Origin: Bacteroidales bacterium UBA6229
Lineage (GTDB): Bacteria > Bacteroidota > Bacteroidia > Bacteroidales > F082
NCBI GenBank assembly: GCA_002440975.1
Contig: DJWN01000034.1
Location: forward strand, 1 to 47,107
Length of the DNA: 47,107 nt
Reading direction: 5' to 3'
How positions within the stretch are numbered: position 1 is the stretch's first letter; each line of letters begins with the position of its first letter. The notes below the pieces were generated by a model. It ran no database searches. It had not been told where the DNA came from and saw nothing but the letters and a program-made list of their open reading frames with translations. Of the stretch, positions 16,732 to 25,707 are shown piece by piece. The position numbers and the translations under genes were made by a program.

Positions 16732-19218
16732 ATGAGGCGATTGTTATTCTTTATTTTCTTTTTGATTTTTACATTATCACTTGTTGCTCAATCACTTCAA
16801 AACAAAGAACTGACAGCATTCCGTACAACTTCCGATATTGTAATTGACGGGATACTGAGTGAAGAAGATTGGCAATTTGCTGCCACCGCTTCAGATTTTA
16901 TACAGCGTGAACCACTGAATGGTCGCCCGGCAAGCCTCGATACCCGAGTAAAAGTGATGTACGACGACCAGGCAATTTATATTGGTGCCCACATATCAGA
17001 CCCCAGGCCGGATAGCTTGTGGACTGAACTGAAAAGCCGGGATAATCTGGGAATGGCTGATTACTTTGGTTTAGTGCTCGACCCATACAACGATGGACTG
17101 AATGGCTTTGCTTTTTTTGTTTCTGTTCGTAATGTACAAATCGATTACAAAACCGACGGACAGGATAATGAAGATTATGATTGGGATGCTGTCTGGATTT
17201 CCGAAACCAATATCGTTGAGGATGGCTGGGTTGCAGAAATAAAAATTCCGTATGCCGCGATTCGTTTTCCCAAAACAGAAATACAAGAGTGGGGCATCAA
17301 TTTTCAGCGCAATATTCAACGATTCAGAGAGATAACTTCCTGGAACTTTATTGATGCCAGGATAAGCGGAACACTGCAACAATCGGGGCAGTTGCTTGGC
17401 ATTAAACAAATCGTGCCGCCACTTCGCCTGAGCGGAACCCCTTATTTTTCTGCCTTTACGGAGCATAACAGCGAAACCGGAAATTGGAAAAACGGATACA
17501 ATATCGGGATGGATATCAAGGCCGGACTTTCGGAAAGCTTTACGCTGGATGTTACTCTGATACCTGATTTTGGACAGGTTGAATCGGATGATAAAGTTTA
17601 TTCACTCTCGCCTTTCGAGGTTTTTTATGAGGAGAAAAGACCATTTTTTACGGAAGGCACAGAACTCTTTAGCAAAGGTGATATTTTCTATAGCAGAAGA
17701 ATTGGTTCAACAGCCGAAGGTCATTACCGGATTCAGCAGGATTATGAAGCTGATCAAATCATTGATAATCCTGAAAACGAACAACTTATAAACGCCTTTA
17801 AGCTAAGTGGCAAAACAAACAAAGGACTTGGAATTGGTGTTTTTAATGCCATGACGGCCAATACCTGGGCCAAGGTGAGAGACAGCTCCGGAAACGAACA
17901 ACGCATCCTCTCTGCTCCTTTTACCAATTATAATATGTTTGTTTTTAATCAGGCACTTTGGAAAAATTCCTCTGTCAGTTTGTACAACACCAATGTTTAC
18001 AGGCCTGACGAAAAATTTTCGGCCAATGTAAGTGGAACGGAATTCCGCCTGCGCGACAAAAGCAACAGCTACGAAACCTCCGGAAACATCAACATCAGTC
18101 AGCATTATACCAACGATAACAGCCCGAAGATAGGCGAATATGCACAGCTACGTCTGGAAAAAGTAAGTGGTAATTTTCTGGCCGAAACCTGGTTCAAATA
18201 CATTTCGGACGATTACAACCCAAACGATATGGGTTATCTGAACCGCAACAACGAAATCGGAAATGGATATAACTTCAAATATAACATATACGAGCCCTTT
18301 GGTAAGTTTTTAAGTTTGCGATCGGGCATTTTTATCAACCATTATTATCTGAATGTTCCGCGCAGATTCAGCTATCTCGAAACAGGATTTGACGGCAACA
18401 TAAGAACAAAAAATCAGTTTTCGGCAGGCTTAAATGTAAATTTCAGACCCTTAGGACACCATGATTATTATGAACCTCGCGTTCAGGGCAGGCATTACAA
18501 TACGAATCCCAGCTACTCAATCAATCACTGGGGTTCGCCCGATTATCGTAAAAAGTTTCTGATTGATTACACCATTGGTATTTGGCAAATTCCGAAACAG
18601 AATCTCTTTAACTGGTGGTTTAGCCTGGATCCCAGATGGCGCCTGTCAAACAATTTTCTTGTAATTCCTTCTGTTTATGTTGATTACAGCATGAATAACA
18701 TAGGTTATGTGCGTGATAGCCTCAACCCGTCTGGCAGCCACATAATTATTTTTGGACGAAGAGATATCCTTGACATTACCACCAGCATCGAAGCTGATTA
18801 TGTGTTTAGTCCGGATATTTCATTGGCTTTTCGTGCCCGGCACTACTGGCTTCAGGTAGCTTATTTATCTTTCTACGATCTACGGCCGGATGGCGATCTT
18901 AACCCTAATTACTACCAAAAAAATGAAGATTTTGCTGTAAATGCATTTAATGTTGACATGGTTTTCAAGTGGAATTTTGCTCCTGGAAGTGAGTTGTTAC
19001 TCATTTGGAAAAATTCCATCTACAGTAACGAAAAACGTAAAAAACTGGAACAGCATTATTGGCAAAATCTGCGTAATACCTTTGAAGCACCTATCAGTAA
19101 TAGTTTTAGTATTAAACTGTTATATTACCTTGATTGGCAATATTTTAAATCAGGTAGCAGGAAAAGAAACGAGGGCTTTGGCTCGCTCGGCAACAGCATC
19201 CGAAATTTGATTACCTGA
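16732..19218 (+). CDS. DUF5916 outer-membrane protein with CBM9-like N-terminal domain
   Basis: 828 residues. A signal peptide (RRLLFFIFFLIFTLSLVAQS) is followed by a CBM9-like sandwich (about 30-225: IDGILSEEDWQFA ... YDDQAIYIGAHISD). The long remainder from about residue 240 is rich in alternating aromatic residues, as expected for an outer-membrane beta-barrel (DUF5916). Such proteins are common in Bacteroidota and their function is not established; binding or uptake of glycans or other polymers is suspected. The 3' end overlaps the convergent PfkB-kinase gene by 69 bp (19150-19218). Confidence 0.85.
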   Translation: MRRLLFFIFFLIFTLSLVAQSLQNKELTAFRTTSDIVIDGILSEEDWQFAATASDFIQREPLNGRPASLDTRVKVMYDDQAIYIGAHISDPRPDSLWTELKSRDNLGMADYFGLVLDPYNDGLNGFAFFVSVRNVQIDYKTDGQDNEDYDWDAVWISETNIVEDGWVAEIKIPYAAIRFPKTEIQEWGINFQRNIQRFREITSWNFIDARISGTLQQSGQLLGIKQIVPPLRLSGTPYFSAFTEHNSETGNWKNGYNIGMDIKAGLSESFTLDVTLIPDFGQVESDDKVYSLSPFEVFYEEKRPFFTEGTELFSKGDIFYSRRIGSTAEGHYRIQQDYEADQIIDNPENEQLINAFKLSGKTNKGLGIGVFNAMTANTWAKVRDSSGNEQRILSAPFTNYNMFVFNQALWKNSSVSLYNTNVYRPDEKFSANVSGTEFRLRDKSNSYETSGNINISQHYTNDNSPKIGEYAQLRLEKVSGNFLAETWFKYISDDYNPNDMGYLNRNNEIGNGYNFKYNIYEPFGKFLSLRSGIFINHYYLNVPRRFSYLETGFDGNIRTKNQFSAGLNVNFRPLGHHDYYEPRVQGRHYNTNPSYSINHWGSPDYRKKFLIDYTIGIWQIPKQNLFNWWFSLDPRWRLSNNFLVIPSVYVDYSMNNIGYVRDSLNPSGSHIIIFGRRDILDITTSIEADYVFSPDISLAFRARHYWLQVAYLSFYDLRPDGDLNPNYYQKNEDFAVNAFNVDMVFKWNFAPGSELLLIWKNSIYSNEKRKKLEQHYWQNLRNTFEAPISNSFSIKLLYYLDWQYFKSGSRKRNEGFGSLGNSIRNLIT

Positions 19219-20094
19219 CGACTGACAAACATCCCGGGCAAAGCTTAATCCTGCACCAACTAACATTCCTAATTGTTTGGCCGAAAGTCCCTGAAGAAGA
19301 CTTTGCCTATTTAGTTTCAAGTGCGACCAGGCAAATAAAAACCCTGAATTAAAAGCATCTCCGGCTCCAACCGTACTTCTTACAACTGGTAAAGCAGGTA
19401 CCGGAAAAGTGAACATATCTCCCTGATGAACACAATCAAGGTCGCCGCTTCCACGCGTGATGATTAAGATTTGATCGGGGGATAAAGCTGCTTTTTGAAC
19501 AATAGCATCCGCATCGTCTGTTCCAAAAATTTTCAGGAAATCTTCGTCCGATCCCCTGATAATATTAGACTGCCACATATTCTCAATTACTTTTACTGCC
19601 TCACTTTCTGCCTTAAAATCACAACGAATATTGGGATCATAAAAGACAAGACTCCACTGTTTGCGAGCCATCTGAAGCAATGGCCTTAAAAATGCCTGCC
19701 AAACCGGATCGATGGCTGCCATGCTCCCAAAGCTAATCACACTTTTGGCATCGAGCACAGGATAAGGAATTTGAAACACAGCATCATTGAACGTGGCTTT
19801 GTAAATATCAAAAACGGCTTTGCCATCCTTATCAAGAGAAGCAAAAGCCAATCCTGTTTTATAAGCCTGATCCTGAAAGATTAAGGATGTATCAACCTTG
19901 TTCGATTGCAGTTTTGTCAAAAGCAGATCGCCCGGGCCATCCCTTCCAAGCAGGCCAATCATCTGCACCTGTTGATTTACTTTTGCCAGATTTAAGGCAA
20001 CATTTACCTGCGAACCTCCGGCCACTGCATTTAGCTTTCCGTCAGGTTCCAGAATCAGATCAAGTAAAAGCTCGCCACAAGTGTAAAAATACAT
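19150..20094 (-). CDS. PfkB-family sugar kinase (fructokinase-like)
   Basis: A 314-residue ribokinase-fold enzyme. The N-terminal GG motif is in VAGGSQVNVALNLAKV, and the C-terminal PfkB signature STVGAGDAFNSGFLFAW holds the catalytic Asp and anion hole. The sequence is closest in feel to bacterial fructokinases, but the sugar cannot be fixed from sequence. It starts 2 bp after the speA stop on the same strand, so the two are probably co-transcribed even though no metabolic link is obvious. The last 23 codons overlap the DUF5916 gene on the opposite strand. Confidence 0.88.
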   Translation of the reverse strand: MYFYTCGELLLDLILEPDGKLNAVAGGSQVNVALNLAKVNQQVQMIGLLGRDGPGDLLLTKLQSNKVDTSLIFQDQAYKTGLAFASLDKDGKAVFDIYKATFNDAVFQIPYPVLDAKSVISFGSMAAIDPVWQAFLRPLLQMARKQWSLVFYDPNIRCDFKAESEAVKVIENMWQSNIIRGSDEDFLKIFGTDDADAIVQKAALSPDQILIITRGSGDLDCVHQGDMFTFPVPALPVVRSTVGAGDAFNSGFLFAWSHLKLNRQSLLQGLSAKQLGMLVGAGLSFARDVCQSSGNQISDAVAERAKALVSFPAT

Positions 20095-20096
20095 TG

Positions 20097-21989
20097 CTAT
20101 TCCAGATAGGTATAACCATAAAGACCTGAACGATAGTTAGATAAAAATTCTTTTCCCTCTTCAGCTGTAATCTTGCCTTGTTTTACAGATAATGTCACCC
20201 AGGTTTCAACAGTACGCACCAGTTTTTTAGAGTTATACTGCACATAATCCAACACTTCAGCTACTGTTTCGCCATCAATTACCTGATCGATGTGATAGCC
20301 TTTTTCATCCACCGAAACGTGAACGGCATTTGTATCGCCAAACAAATTGTGCAGGTCGCCCAAAATCTCCTGATATGCTCCCACCAAAAACACACCTATA
20401 TAATAAGATTCACGGCTTTTGAGTGCATGAACCGGCAGGTGATGAGAAATATTTCGGGTGGAAATAAAATTATCAATTTTCCCATCCGAATCGCAGGTTA
20501 TGTCTTGTATGGTGGCATGGCGGTCAGGCTTTTCGTCCAACCTGTGAATGGGAATGATCGGGAAAATCTGATCAATAGCCCAGGAATCGGGTAGCGATTG
20601 AAAGAGCGAAAAATTACAGAAATACTTCTCCGACAGAAGCTTTGGAAGGTTCATAAACTCTTCCGGCGGCCTTTTGATCTCAGATACAATTTGCTGAATA
20701 TCACGGGCAATAGACCAAAACAAACGTTCCACCTGTGCTCTTGTCTTTAGATCAAGCATACCCAGGCTAAACAGGTCAAGGGCTTCTTCGCGAATCTGCT
20801 GTGCATCGTGCCAGGTTTCGAGCATGCTCGACTGGTTCATATTGTCCCATGAGTTATAGAGCAAATGAATCAACTCGTGATCATCTTCAACGGGTTCTGC
20901 ATCATCGTCCCAGGCAGGCAGCTGCGCGGTTTCGAGTACTTCGAACACCAGAACGGAATGATGCGCTGTAAGCGAACGCCCCGATTCGGTGATGAGATTC
21001 GGATGAGGGATGTCATTTTTCTCGCAGGCATCTACCATCGCAAAGGTGGCGTCGTTTACATATTCCTGTATGCTGTAATTTACACTGCTACCGCTATTGG
21101 CCGATCGAGTGCCATCATAATCCACGCCTAATCCACCACCTACATCCACAAAATCGAGCTTGAAGCCCATTTTATAAATCTGCACAAAAAACTGAGCAGC
21201 TTCACGTAAGGCGATTTTTATTCTTCTGATCTTATTAACCTGGCTTCCAATGTGAAAATGCACCAGCCTAAGCGAATCCTGCATTTTATTACGCTCCAGA
21301 TAATCCAACGCTTCGAGCACCTCACTTGAGGTAAGACCGAATTTACTCACATCACCGCCCGAATCTTCCCATTTGCCACTTCCGGAACTTGCCAATTTAA
21401 CACGGATTCCAATATTGGGTTTAACCCGCAAACGTTTGGCAACGCGGGTAATCAATCGCAATTCATTGAGTTTCTCCACTACAATAAAAATGGTTCTCCC
21501 CATTTTTTGCGCCAACAGTGCCAGCTCAATATAGTCTTCGTCTTTGTAACCATTGCAAATGATCAGCGAATCATTGTCGGTGTTAATTGCAATAACCGCA
21601 TGTAACTCAGGCTTTGAGCCAGCCTCAAGACCAATGTTAAACTTCTTGCCGTGGCTTACAATTTCCTCAACAACAGGCCGCATCTGGTTTACCTTGATGG
21701 GATAAACCAAAAAATTCTGGCCTTTGTAATCATACTCCTGAGCAGCAAACTTGAAACAGGATTCCATTTGTTCGATGCGTGAGTCCAGAATATCCGGAAA
21801 CCGCAATAAAACCGGGCACGCCACATCACGTAACTGCAACTCATCAATCAACTCTTTCAAATCTACGGCAGCCCCATCAGTCCTGGGTGATACTGTAACA
21901 TTCCCTTTGTTGTTGATTGAAAAATAATTAATTCCCCAGCCGTTTATATTATAAAGTTCTGCAGAATCCTCAATGCGCCATTTTCTCAT
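20097..21989 (-). CDS. speA: Biosynthetic arginine decarboxylase
   Basis: 630 residues, the normal length for PLP-dependent (fold III) SpeA. It decarboxylates arginine to agmatine, the first step of putrescine and spermidine synthesis. Visible are the PLP-lysine motif YPIKVNQ, LVHFHIGSQ, the glycine loop VDVGGGLGVDYDG and the C-terminal ESGRSLTAHHSVL block. A TAGTTTTG box at 22070-22063 on the minus strand probably drives it with a leader of about 70 nt. The downstream neighbour is the PfkB kinase. Confidence 0.95.
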   Translation of the reverse strand: MRKWRIEDSAELYNINGWGINYFSINNKGNVTVSPRTDGAAVDLKELIDELQLRDVACPVLLRFPDILDSRIEQMESCFKFAAQEYDYKGQNFLVYPIKVNQMRPVVEEIVSHGKKFNIGLEAGSKPELHAVIAINTDNDSLIICNGYKDEDYIELALLAQKMGRTIFIVVEKLNELRLITRVAKRLRVKPNIGIRVKLASSGSGKWEDSGGDVSKFGLTSSEVLEALDYLERNKMQDSLRLVHFHIGSQVNKIRRIKIALREAAQFFVQIYKMGFKLDFVDVGGGLGVDYDGTRSANSGSSVNYSIQEYVNDATFAMVDACEKNDIPHPNLITESGRSLTAHHSVLVFEVLETAQLPAWDDDAEPVEDDHELIHLLYNSWDNMNQSSMLETWHDAQQIREEALDLFSLGMLDLKTRAQVERLFWSIARDIQQIVSEIKRPPEEFMNLPKLLSEKYFCNFSLFQSLPDSWAIDQIFPIIPIHRLDEKPDRHATIQDITCDSDGKIDNFISTRNISHHLPVHALKSRESYYIGVFLVGAYQEILGDLHNLFGDTNAVHVSVDEKGYHIDQVIDGETVAEVLDYVQYNSKKLVRTVETWVTLSVKQGKITAEEGKEFLSNYRSGLYGYTYLE

Positions 21990-22181
21990 AAGGCAGCTTA
22001 ATTCAAGTATTTATAAATCAATGCGTTAACTTTGCGAAATCAAAACTGATTCCTGCAAGATGCAAAACTAAGGAAACATTCGGGAATACAGTACATTGAA
22101 ATAGAATTTAAAACGTTACTGAAGTTTTATTTATTCCGCTTTAAGTCTAAATTTGTGATTATTTAAACAGCAATTAGTAAA

Positions 22182-23033
22182 ATGATGATACAAATAATCG
22201 TTGATAGCGGAGGCAGCAAATCGGACTGGATGTTCAGGAAAAACGGGCTGTGGCAACCAATTGTTAGTCTCGACGGTTTTAATCCCTGGCAACATAATGA
22301 AAAGGTTCTTGACAGCATACTGCAAAATTTATTGAGAAAATACCCTGATGCTGTTGATGCTTCCAGACTTACATTTTATGGTGCCGGATGTGGAAGTGAT
22401 GAAAACAAAGCATTGATTCACAAAATTCTTCTAAAAAGTTTTTCCAAAGCAGAAATAGTAATCTACAGCGATCTGATGGCTGCCGCCCACGCCCTTTTTG
22501 GCCAAAAACCTGGCATTGCTTGTATTCTTGGTACTGGTTCTAATTCAGGCTATTATGATGGAAATAAAATAGATAGCTCCCCCCCATCGCTGGGCTATTT
22601 GCTCGGTGACGAAGGAAGCGGTGCCTGGATCGGGAAAACGCTGGTTATAAATTATTTCAGAAAGCAAATGCCAAAGGAATTACGTGACAAATTTGCCACT
22701 GCCTTTCCAATAAATCTTCAGGATTTTATGAATGCTGTTTATCACCAAAAGCTTACGGCTTCCTATCTTGCTCAATTTGCCCATTTTGCTGTTGCCAATA
22801 ACCAGCACGAATGGATACACAAGCTGCTGTTTGATGCGTTTAAGGCCTTTGTTCGTTTCAACATAAAATCTCTGACCGAACATCAACGGTATCCTATTGG
22901 TTTTATAGGTTCTGTAGCCTATCAGTTTGAAGCTATCCTTCAGCAGGTATTTGTTGAAGAAGGACTTACAATTTCAGCTGTTCTAAAAACACCGGCCGGG
23001 GCATTGATGGAATATTATGATGAACTATTTTGA
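22182..23033 (+). CDS. BadF/BadG/BcrA/BcrD-type ATPase (N-acetylglucosamine kinase-like)
   Basis: A 283-residue ASKHA-fold protein. The phosphate-1 loop is IIVDSGGSKSDW, the second phosphate motif is ACILGTGSNSGYY, followed by LLGDEGSGAWIG and the adenosine region IGFIGSVAYQF. The length fits the amino-sugar kinase branch (GlcNAc/GlcN kinase) rather than activators of 2-hydroxyacyl-CoA dehydratases, because the Cys of the iron-sulfur site is absent. TAAATTTG at 22148-22155 may be its -7 element. The 3' end overlaps miaA on the other strand by 9 bp. Confidence 0.85.
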   Translation: MMIQIIVDSGGSKSDWMFRKNGLWQPIVSLDGFNPWQHNEKVLDSILQNLLRKYPDAVDASRLTFYGAGCGSDENKALIHKILLKSFSKAEIVIYSDLMAAAHALFGQKPGIACILGTGSNSGYYDGNKIDSSPPSLGYLLGDEGSGAWIGKTLVINYFRKQMPKELRDKFATAFPINLQDFMNAVYHQKLTASYLAQFAHFAVANNQHEWIHKLLFDAFKAFVRFNIKSLTEHQRYPIGFIGSVAYQFEAILQQVFVEEGLTISAVLKTPAGALMEYYDELF

Positions 23034-23951
23034 ATCTGTAGCGATATTTTGCTTTACATAAGTCAATAAAGACTCGAAATCATCTTTTTTAAACCACTTA
23101 TACTCAGTGTTTTTCCTTAACCAGGTGAGTTGCCTTTTAGCATATTGGCGGGTATTGGTCTTGATTTGCTCCAGGGCTTCGTTTAAGGTTGTTTGTCCTT
23201 CGAAATAAGCAAAAAGTTCTTTGTAACCAACTGTATTTAAAGCGTTAAGATCTTTGTACGGATACAGTTTTCTGGCTTCTTCCACCAAGCCATTGTTTAC
23301 CATGGATTCAACACGGAGGTTGATTCTGCTGTAAAGTTGCTGCCGATCAGTTTCTATGGCCGTCCAGATGGTTTCGAAATAACGTGGGATTGCTTGCCGT
23401 TTTCGATAAAAGCTAAAGGGCTGTCCTGTTTGCCAGATCACTTCGAGTGCCCGCTGCAACCGGCGCGGATTGTTGCTATCAACTTTGGCATAATAATCAG
23501 GATCGTTATTCTTAACCTCCTTTTGTAAAGCCGGCAATCCACCCTCCCTGAATAACTTATCAACGCGAGCTCTGATTTCGGGACTTGTTTCAGGAATATT
23601 GTCCAATCCCCGACACACCGCATCCAGGTAAAGGCCTGTTCCACCGGATAAAATTACAAGGTCATATTTTTTGAATAGATCCTCGAGTAATTGCAATACC
23701 TCATTTTCGTAAGTAGCCACATCATAGTGCTGGGTCACAGAGATATGATGAACGAAATGATGTTTGGCCGCTGTCAGCTCATCAACTGAAGGCACAGCTG
23801 TTCCGATGGTCATTTCCTTGTAAATCTGTCTGCTATCTGCCGAAACAATCTCAGTGCCAAAAGCTTTAGCCAGCCTGATAGCTGTCTCCGTTTTCCCTGA
23901 AGCCGTTGGGCCGGCAATCACTACCAGGTACCTCTTTTTGTCAGGATTCAC
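23025..23951 (-). CDS. miaA: tRNA dimethylallyltransferase
   Basis: 308 residues. It transfers a dimethylallyl group to A37 of tRNAs that read UNN codons. The P-loop is GPTASGKT (14-21), the substrate motif is VSADSRQIYKEM, and SGGTGLYLDAV and RRLQRALEVI follow. The start is GTG at 23951, which overlaps the end of the cca gene by 11 bp, so translation is probably coupled. The MiaA plus CCA pairing makes a tRNA-maturation operon. Confidence 0.95.
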   Translation of the reverse strand: MNPDKKRYLVVIAGPTASGKTETAIRLAKAFGTEIVSADSRQIYKEMTIGTAVPSVDELTAAKHHFVHHISVTQHYDVATYENEVLQLLEDLFKKYDLVILSGGTGLYLDAVCRGLDNIPETSPEIRARVDKLFREGGLPALQKEVKNNDPDYYAKVDSNNPRRLQRALEVIWQTGQPFSFYRKRQAIPRYFETIWTAIETDRQQLYSRINLRVESMVNNGLVEEARKLYPYKDLNALNTVGYKELFAYFEGQTTLNEALEQIKTNTRQYAKRQLTWLRKNTEYKWFKKDDFESLLTYVKQNIATDSK

Positions 23952-25428
23952 TGTCTGAATTGTTTTCTGAGGGCAAGGGCAATATTTCCACCTGTTGCGG
24001 GTTTTCTACTTCCCTAACCACTTTAAGACCAAGTGGTTTGGCAACAGTTTTCATATAAGCATAAGCCTCCTCAAAATTATTCCCAATCAATCCATCCAGC
24101 ACGGCTTCACGGATGGCCAGTTTAATGATACCCACTTCTTTGCCAGGCTTCAATCCAAAAACCTCCATGATAACCTGACCATTGACAGGTGGCTGCCAGT
24201 TCCGGATTTTATCTTTGGCTTCGATTTCCTGTAATTTTCTACGAACCAGCTGAAAATTTTCGCGATACTTCTTCACCTTATACTCATTTTTTGAGGTGAT
24301 ATCCGCATCGCATAGCTGCATCAGGGCATCAATATCATCCCCGGCATCAAAAAGCAACCTTCGTACGGCTGAGTCAGTGACGATTTCCTGCGCCAAAACG
24401 ATGGGTCGCAAATGAAGCAAAACAAGCTTCTGGACAAATTTCATTTTCTCGCCCAGTGGCAGCTTCAGTTGCTTAAAAATTCCAGGAACCATTTTGGCAC
24501 CACGAAACTCGTGGCCATGAAAGGTCCAGCCCTGTTTAGCCTCAAAACGTTTTGTGGCAGGTTTGGCAATATCATGCAACAAGGCAGCCCAGCGCAACCA
24601 AAGGTCATCGGTATTGGCTGCCAGATTATCCAATACTTCCAGCGTATGATAAAAATTGTCTTTATGTCCTTTCCCATTAACCACTTCAACACCTTGAAGA
24701 TTGGCAAACTGCGGAAAGAAAACCTGTAACAATCCACTGTCAAAGAGCAATTTAAATCCTACAGAAGGTTTTTTGGAAAGGATAATTTTATTCAGCTCGT
24801 CTGTGATCCGTTCGGGCGAAACAATTTTAAGCCGGTTCTTATTCCGTTTGATCGCTTCAAAAGAATCCGGATCAATCCTAAAATTCAGTTGAGAAGCAAA
24901 ACGAACAGCCCTCATCATGCGCAAGGGATCATCCGAATAAGTGATATCGGCATCCAGCGGGGTTTTCAGCAGCTTATTCTCAAGGTCGTGCTGTCCATCA
25001 AAAGGATCTATCAATTCACCAAAGGATTTTTCATTCAAACTAACCGCCATGGCATTGATGGTAAAATCGCGCCGGTTCAAATCATCTGAAAGCGATCCGG
25101 GCCTTACCTCGGGTTTACGGCTGTATAATTTATAGGATTCTTTACGGGCACCAACGAATTCGATTTCAAGGCCTTTGTGGCGGATCATGGCGGTTCCAAA
25201 CTGCCCGTAAAACTTTGCTTCAGTATGCTTTCCGATGGCTTTGGCAACAGCAGCAGCAAGCTTTAGTCCATCGCCAACTACTACGATATCAATATCTTTC
25301 GAAGGCCTTCCCAAAAAAGCATCACGCACATAACCACCCACTACATAGGTCTGCAATCCCAATGAGTTGGCAACTTCGCTGATAATCCTGAAAACAGGAT
25401 AAGATATTTTTTGTATGATTTGAATCAT
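23941..25428 (-). CDS. cca: CCA tRNA nucleotidyltransferase with HD domain
   Basis: Class II poly(A)/CCA polymerase that adds or repairs the 3' CCA of tRNAs. This agrees with the tRNA-Arg here, which does not encode CCA. The head has VVGGYVRDAFLGR and the catalytic DxD in KDIDIVVVGDG (Asp45, Asp47); RRDFTINAMA and DPLRMMRAVRFASQ follow, then an HD phosphohydrolase domain (LLHDIAKP). I chose the ATG at 25428 because the 14 residues before it come from a TTG start and are not conserved. Length 495 residues, typical of the Bacteroidota form. Confidence 0.93.
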   Translation of the reverse strand: MIQIIQKISYPVFRIISEVANSLGLQTYVVGGYVRDAFLGRPSKDIDIVVVGDGLKLAAAVAKAIGKHTEAKFYGQFGTAMIRHKGLEIEFVGARKESYKLYSRKPEVRPGSLSDDLNRRDFTINAMAVSLNEKSFGELIDPFDGQHDLENKLLKTPLDADITYSDDPLRMMRAVRFASQLNFRIDPDSFEAIKRNKNRLKIVSPERITDELNKIILSKKPSVGFKLLFDSGLLQVFFPQFANLQGVEVVNGKGHKDNFYHTLEVLDNLAANTDDLWLRWAALLHDIAKPATKRFEAKQGWTFHGHEFRGAKMVPGIFKQLKLPLGEKMKFVQKLVLLHLRPIVLAQEIVTDSAVRRLLFDAGDDIDALMQLCDADITSKNEYKVKKYRENFQLVRRKLQEIEAKDKIRNWQPPVNGQVIMEVFGLKPGKEVGIIKLAIREAVLDGLIGNNFEEAYAYMKTVAKPLGLKVVREVENPQQVEILPLPSENNSDSES

Positions 25429-25707
25429 TTCGGCTGCAAATTTAAGGGATATCTGCAGATCATTTGTCAATTAATATTCAATATAGACGCCCTTTAGTAA
25501 ATACGAAGCAACCAAAAAGAGGATCATTCGTACGACAAAAATTTATCCAACTGCTATTTATACTTTAGACCGCTTCTAAATTAAGACTATAGGCAGCAGG
25601 CTTGCATTAAATCTTCTAATTTTGCATGAACTAAAACGATTGCAAATAGTATAGTTTTAATAAAATCTGGTTAATAATTCAGAAAACAATCTCAAAAATA
25701 TAGCAAT

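Noticed and set aside
25500..25535. TACGAA and TTCGTA half-sites as a third BlaI operator
   Set aside because: The half-sites are about 26 bp apart instead of 4, so they do not form the palindrome seen at 7519 and 7575.
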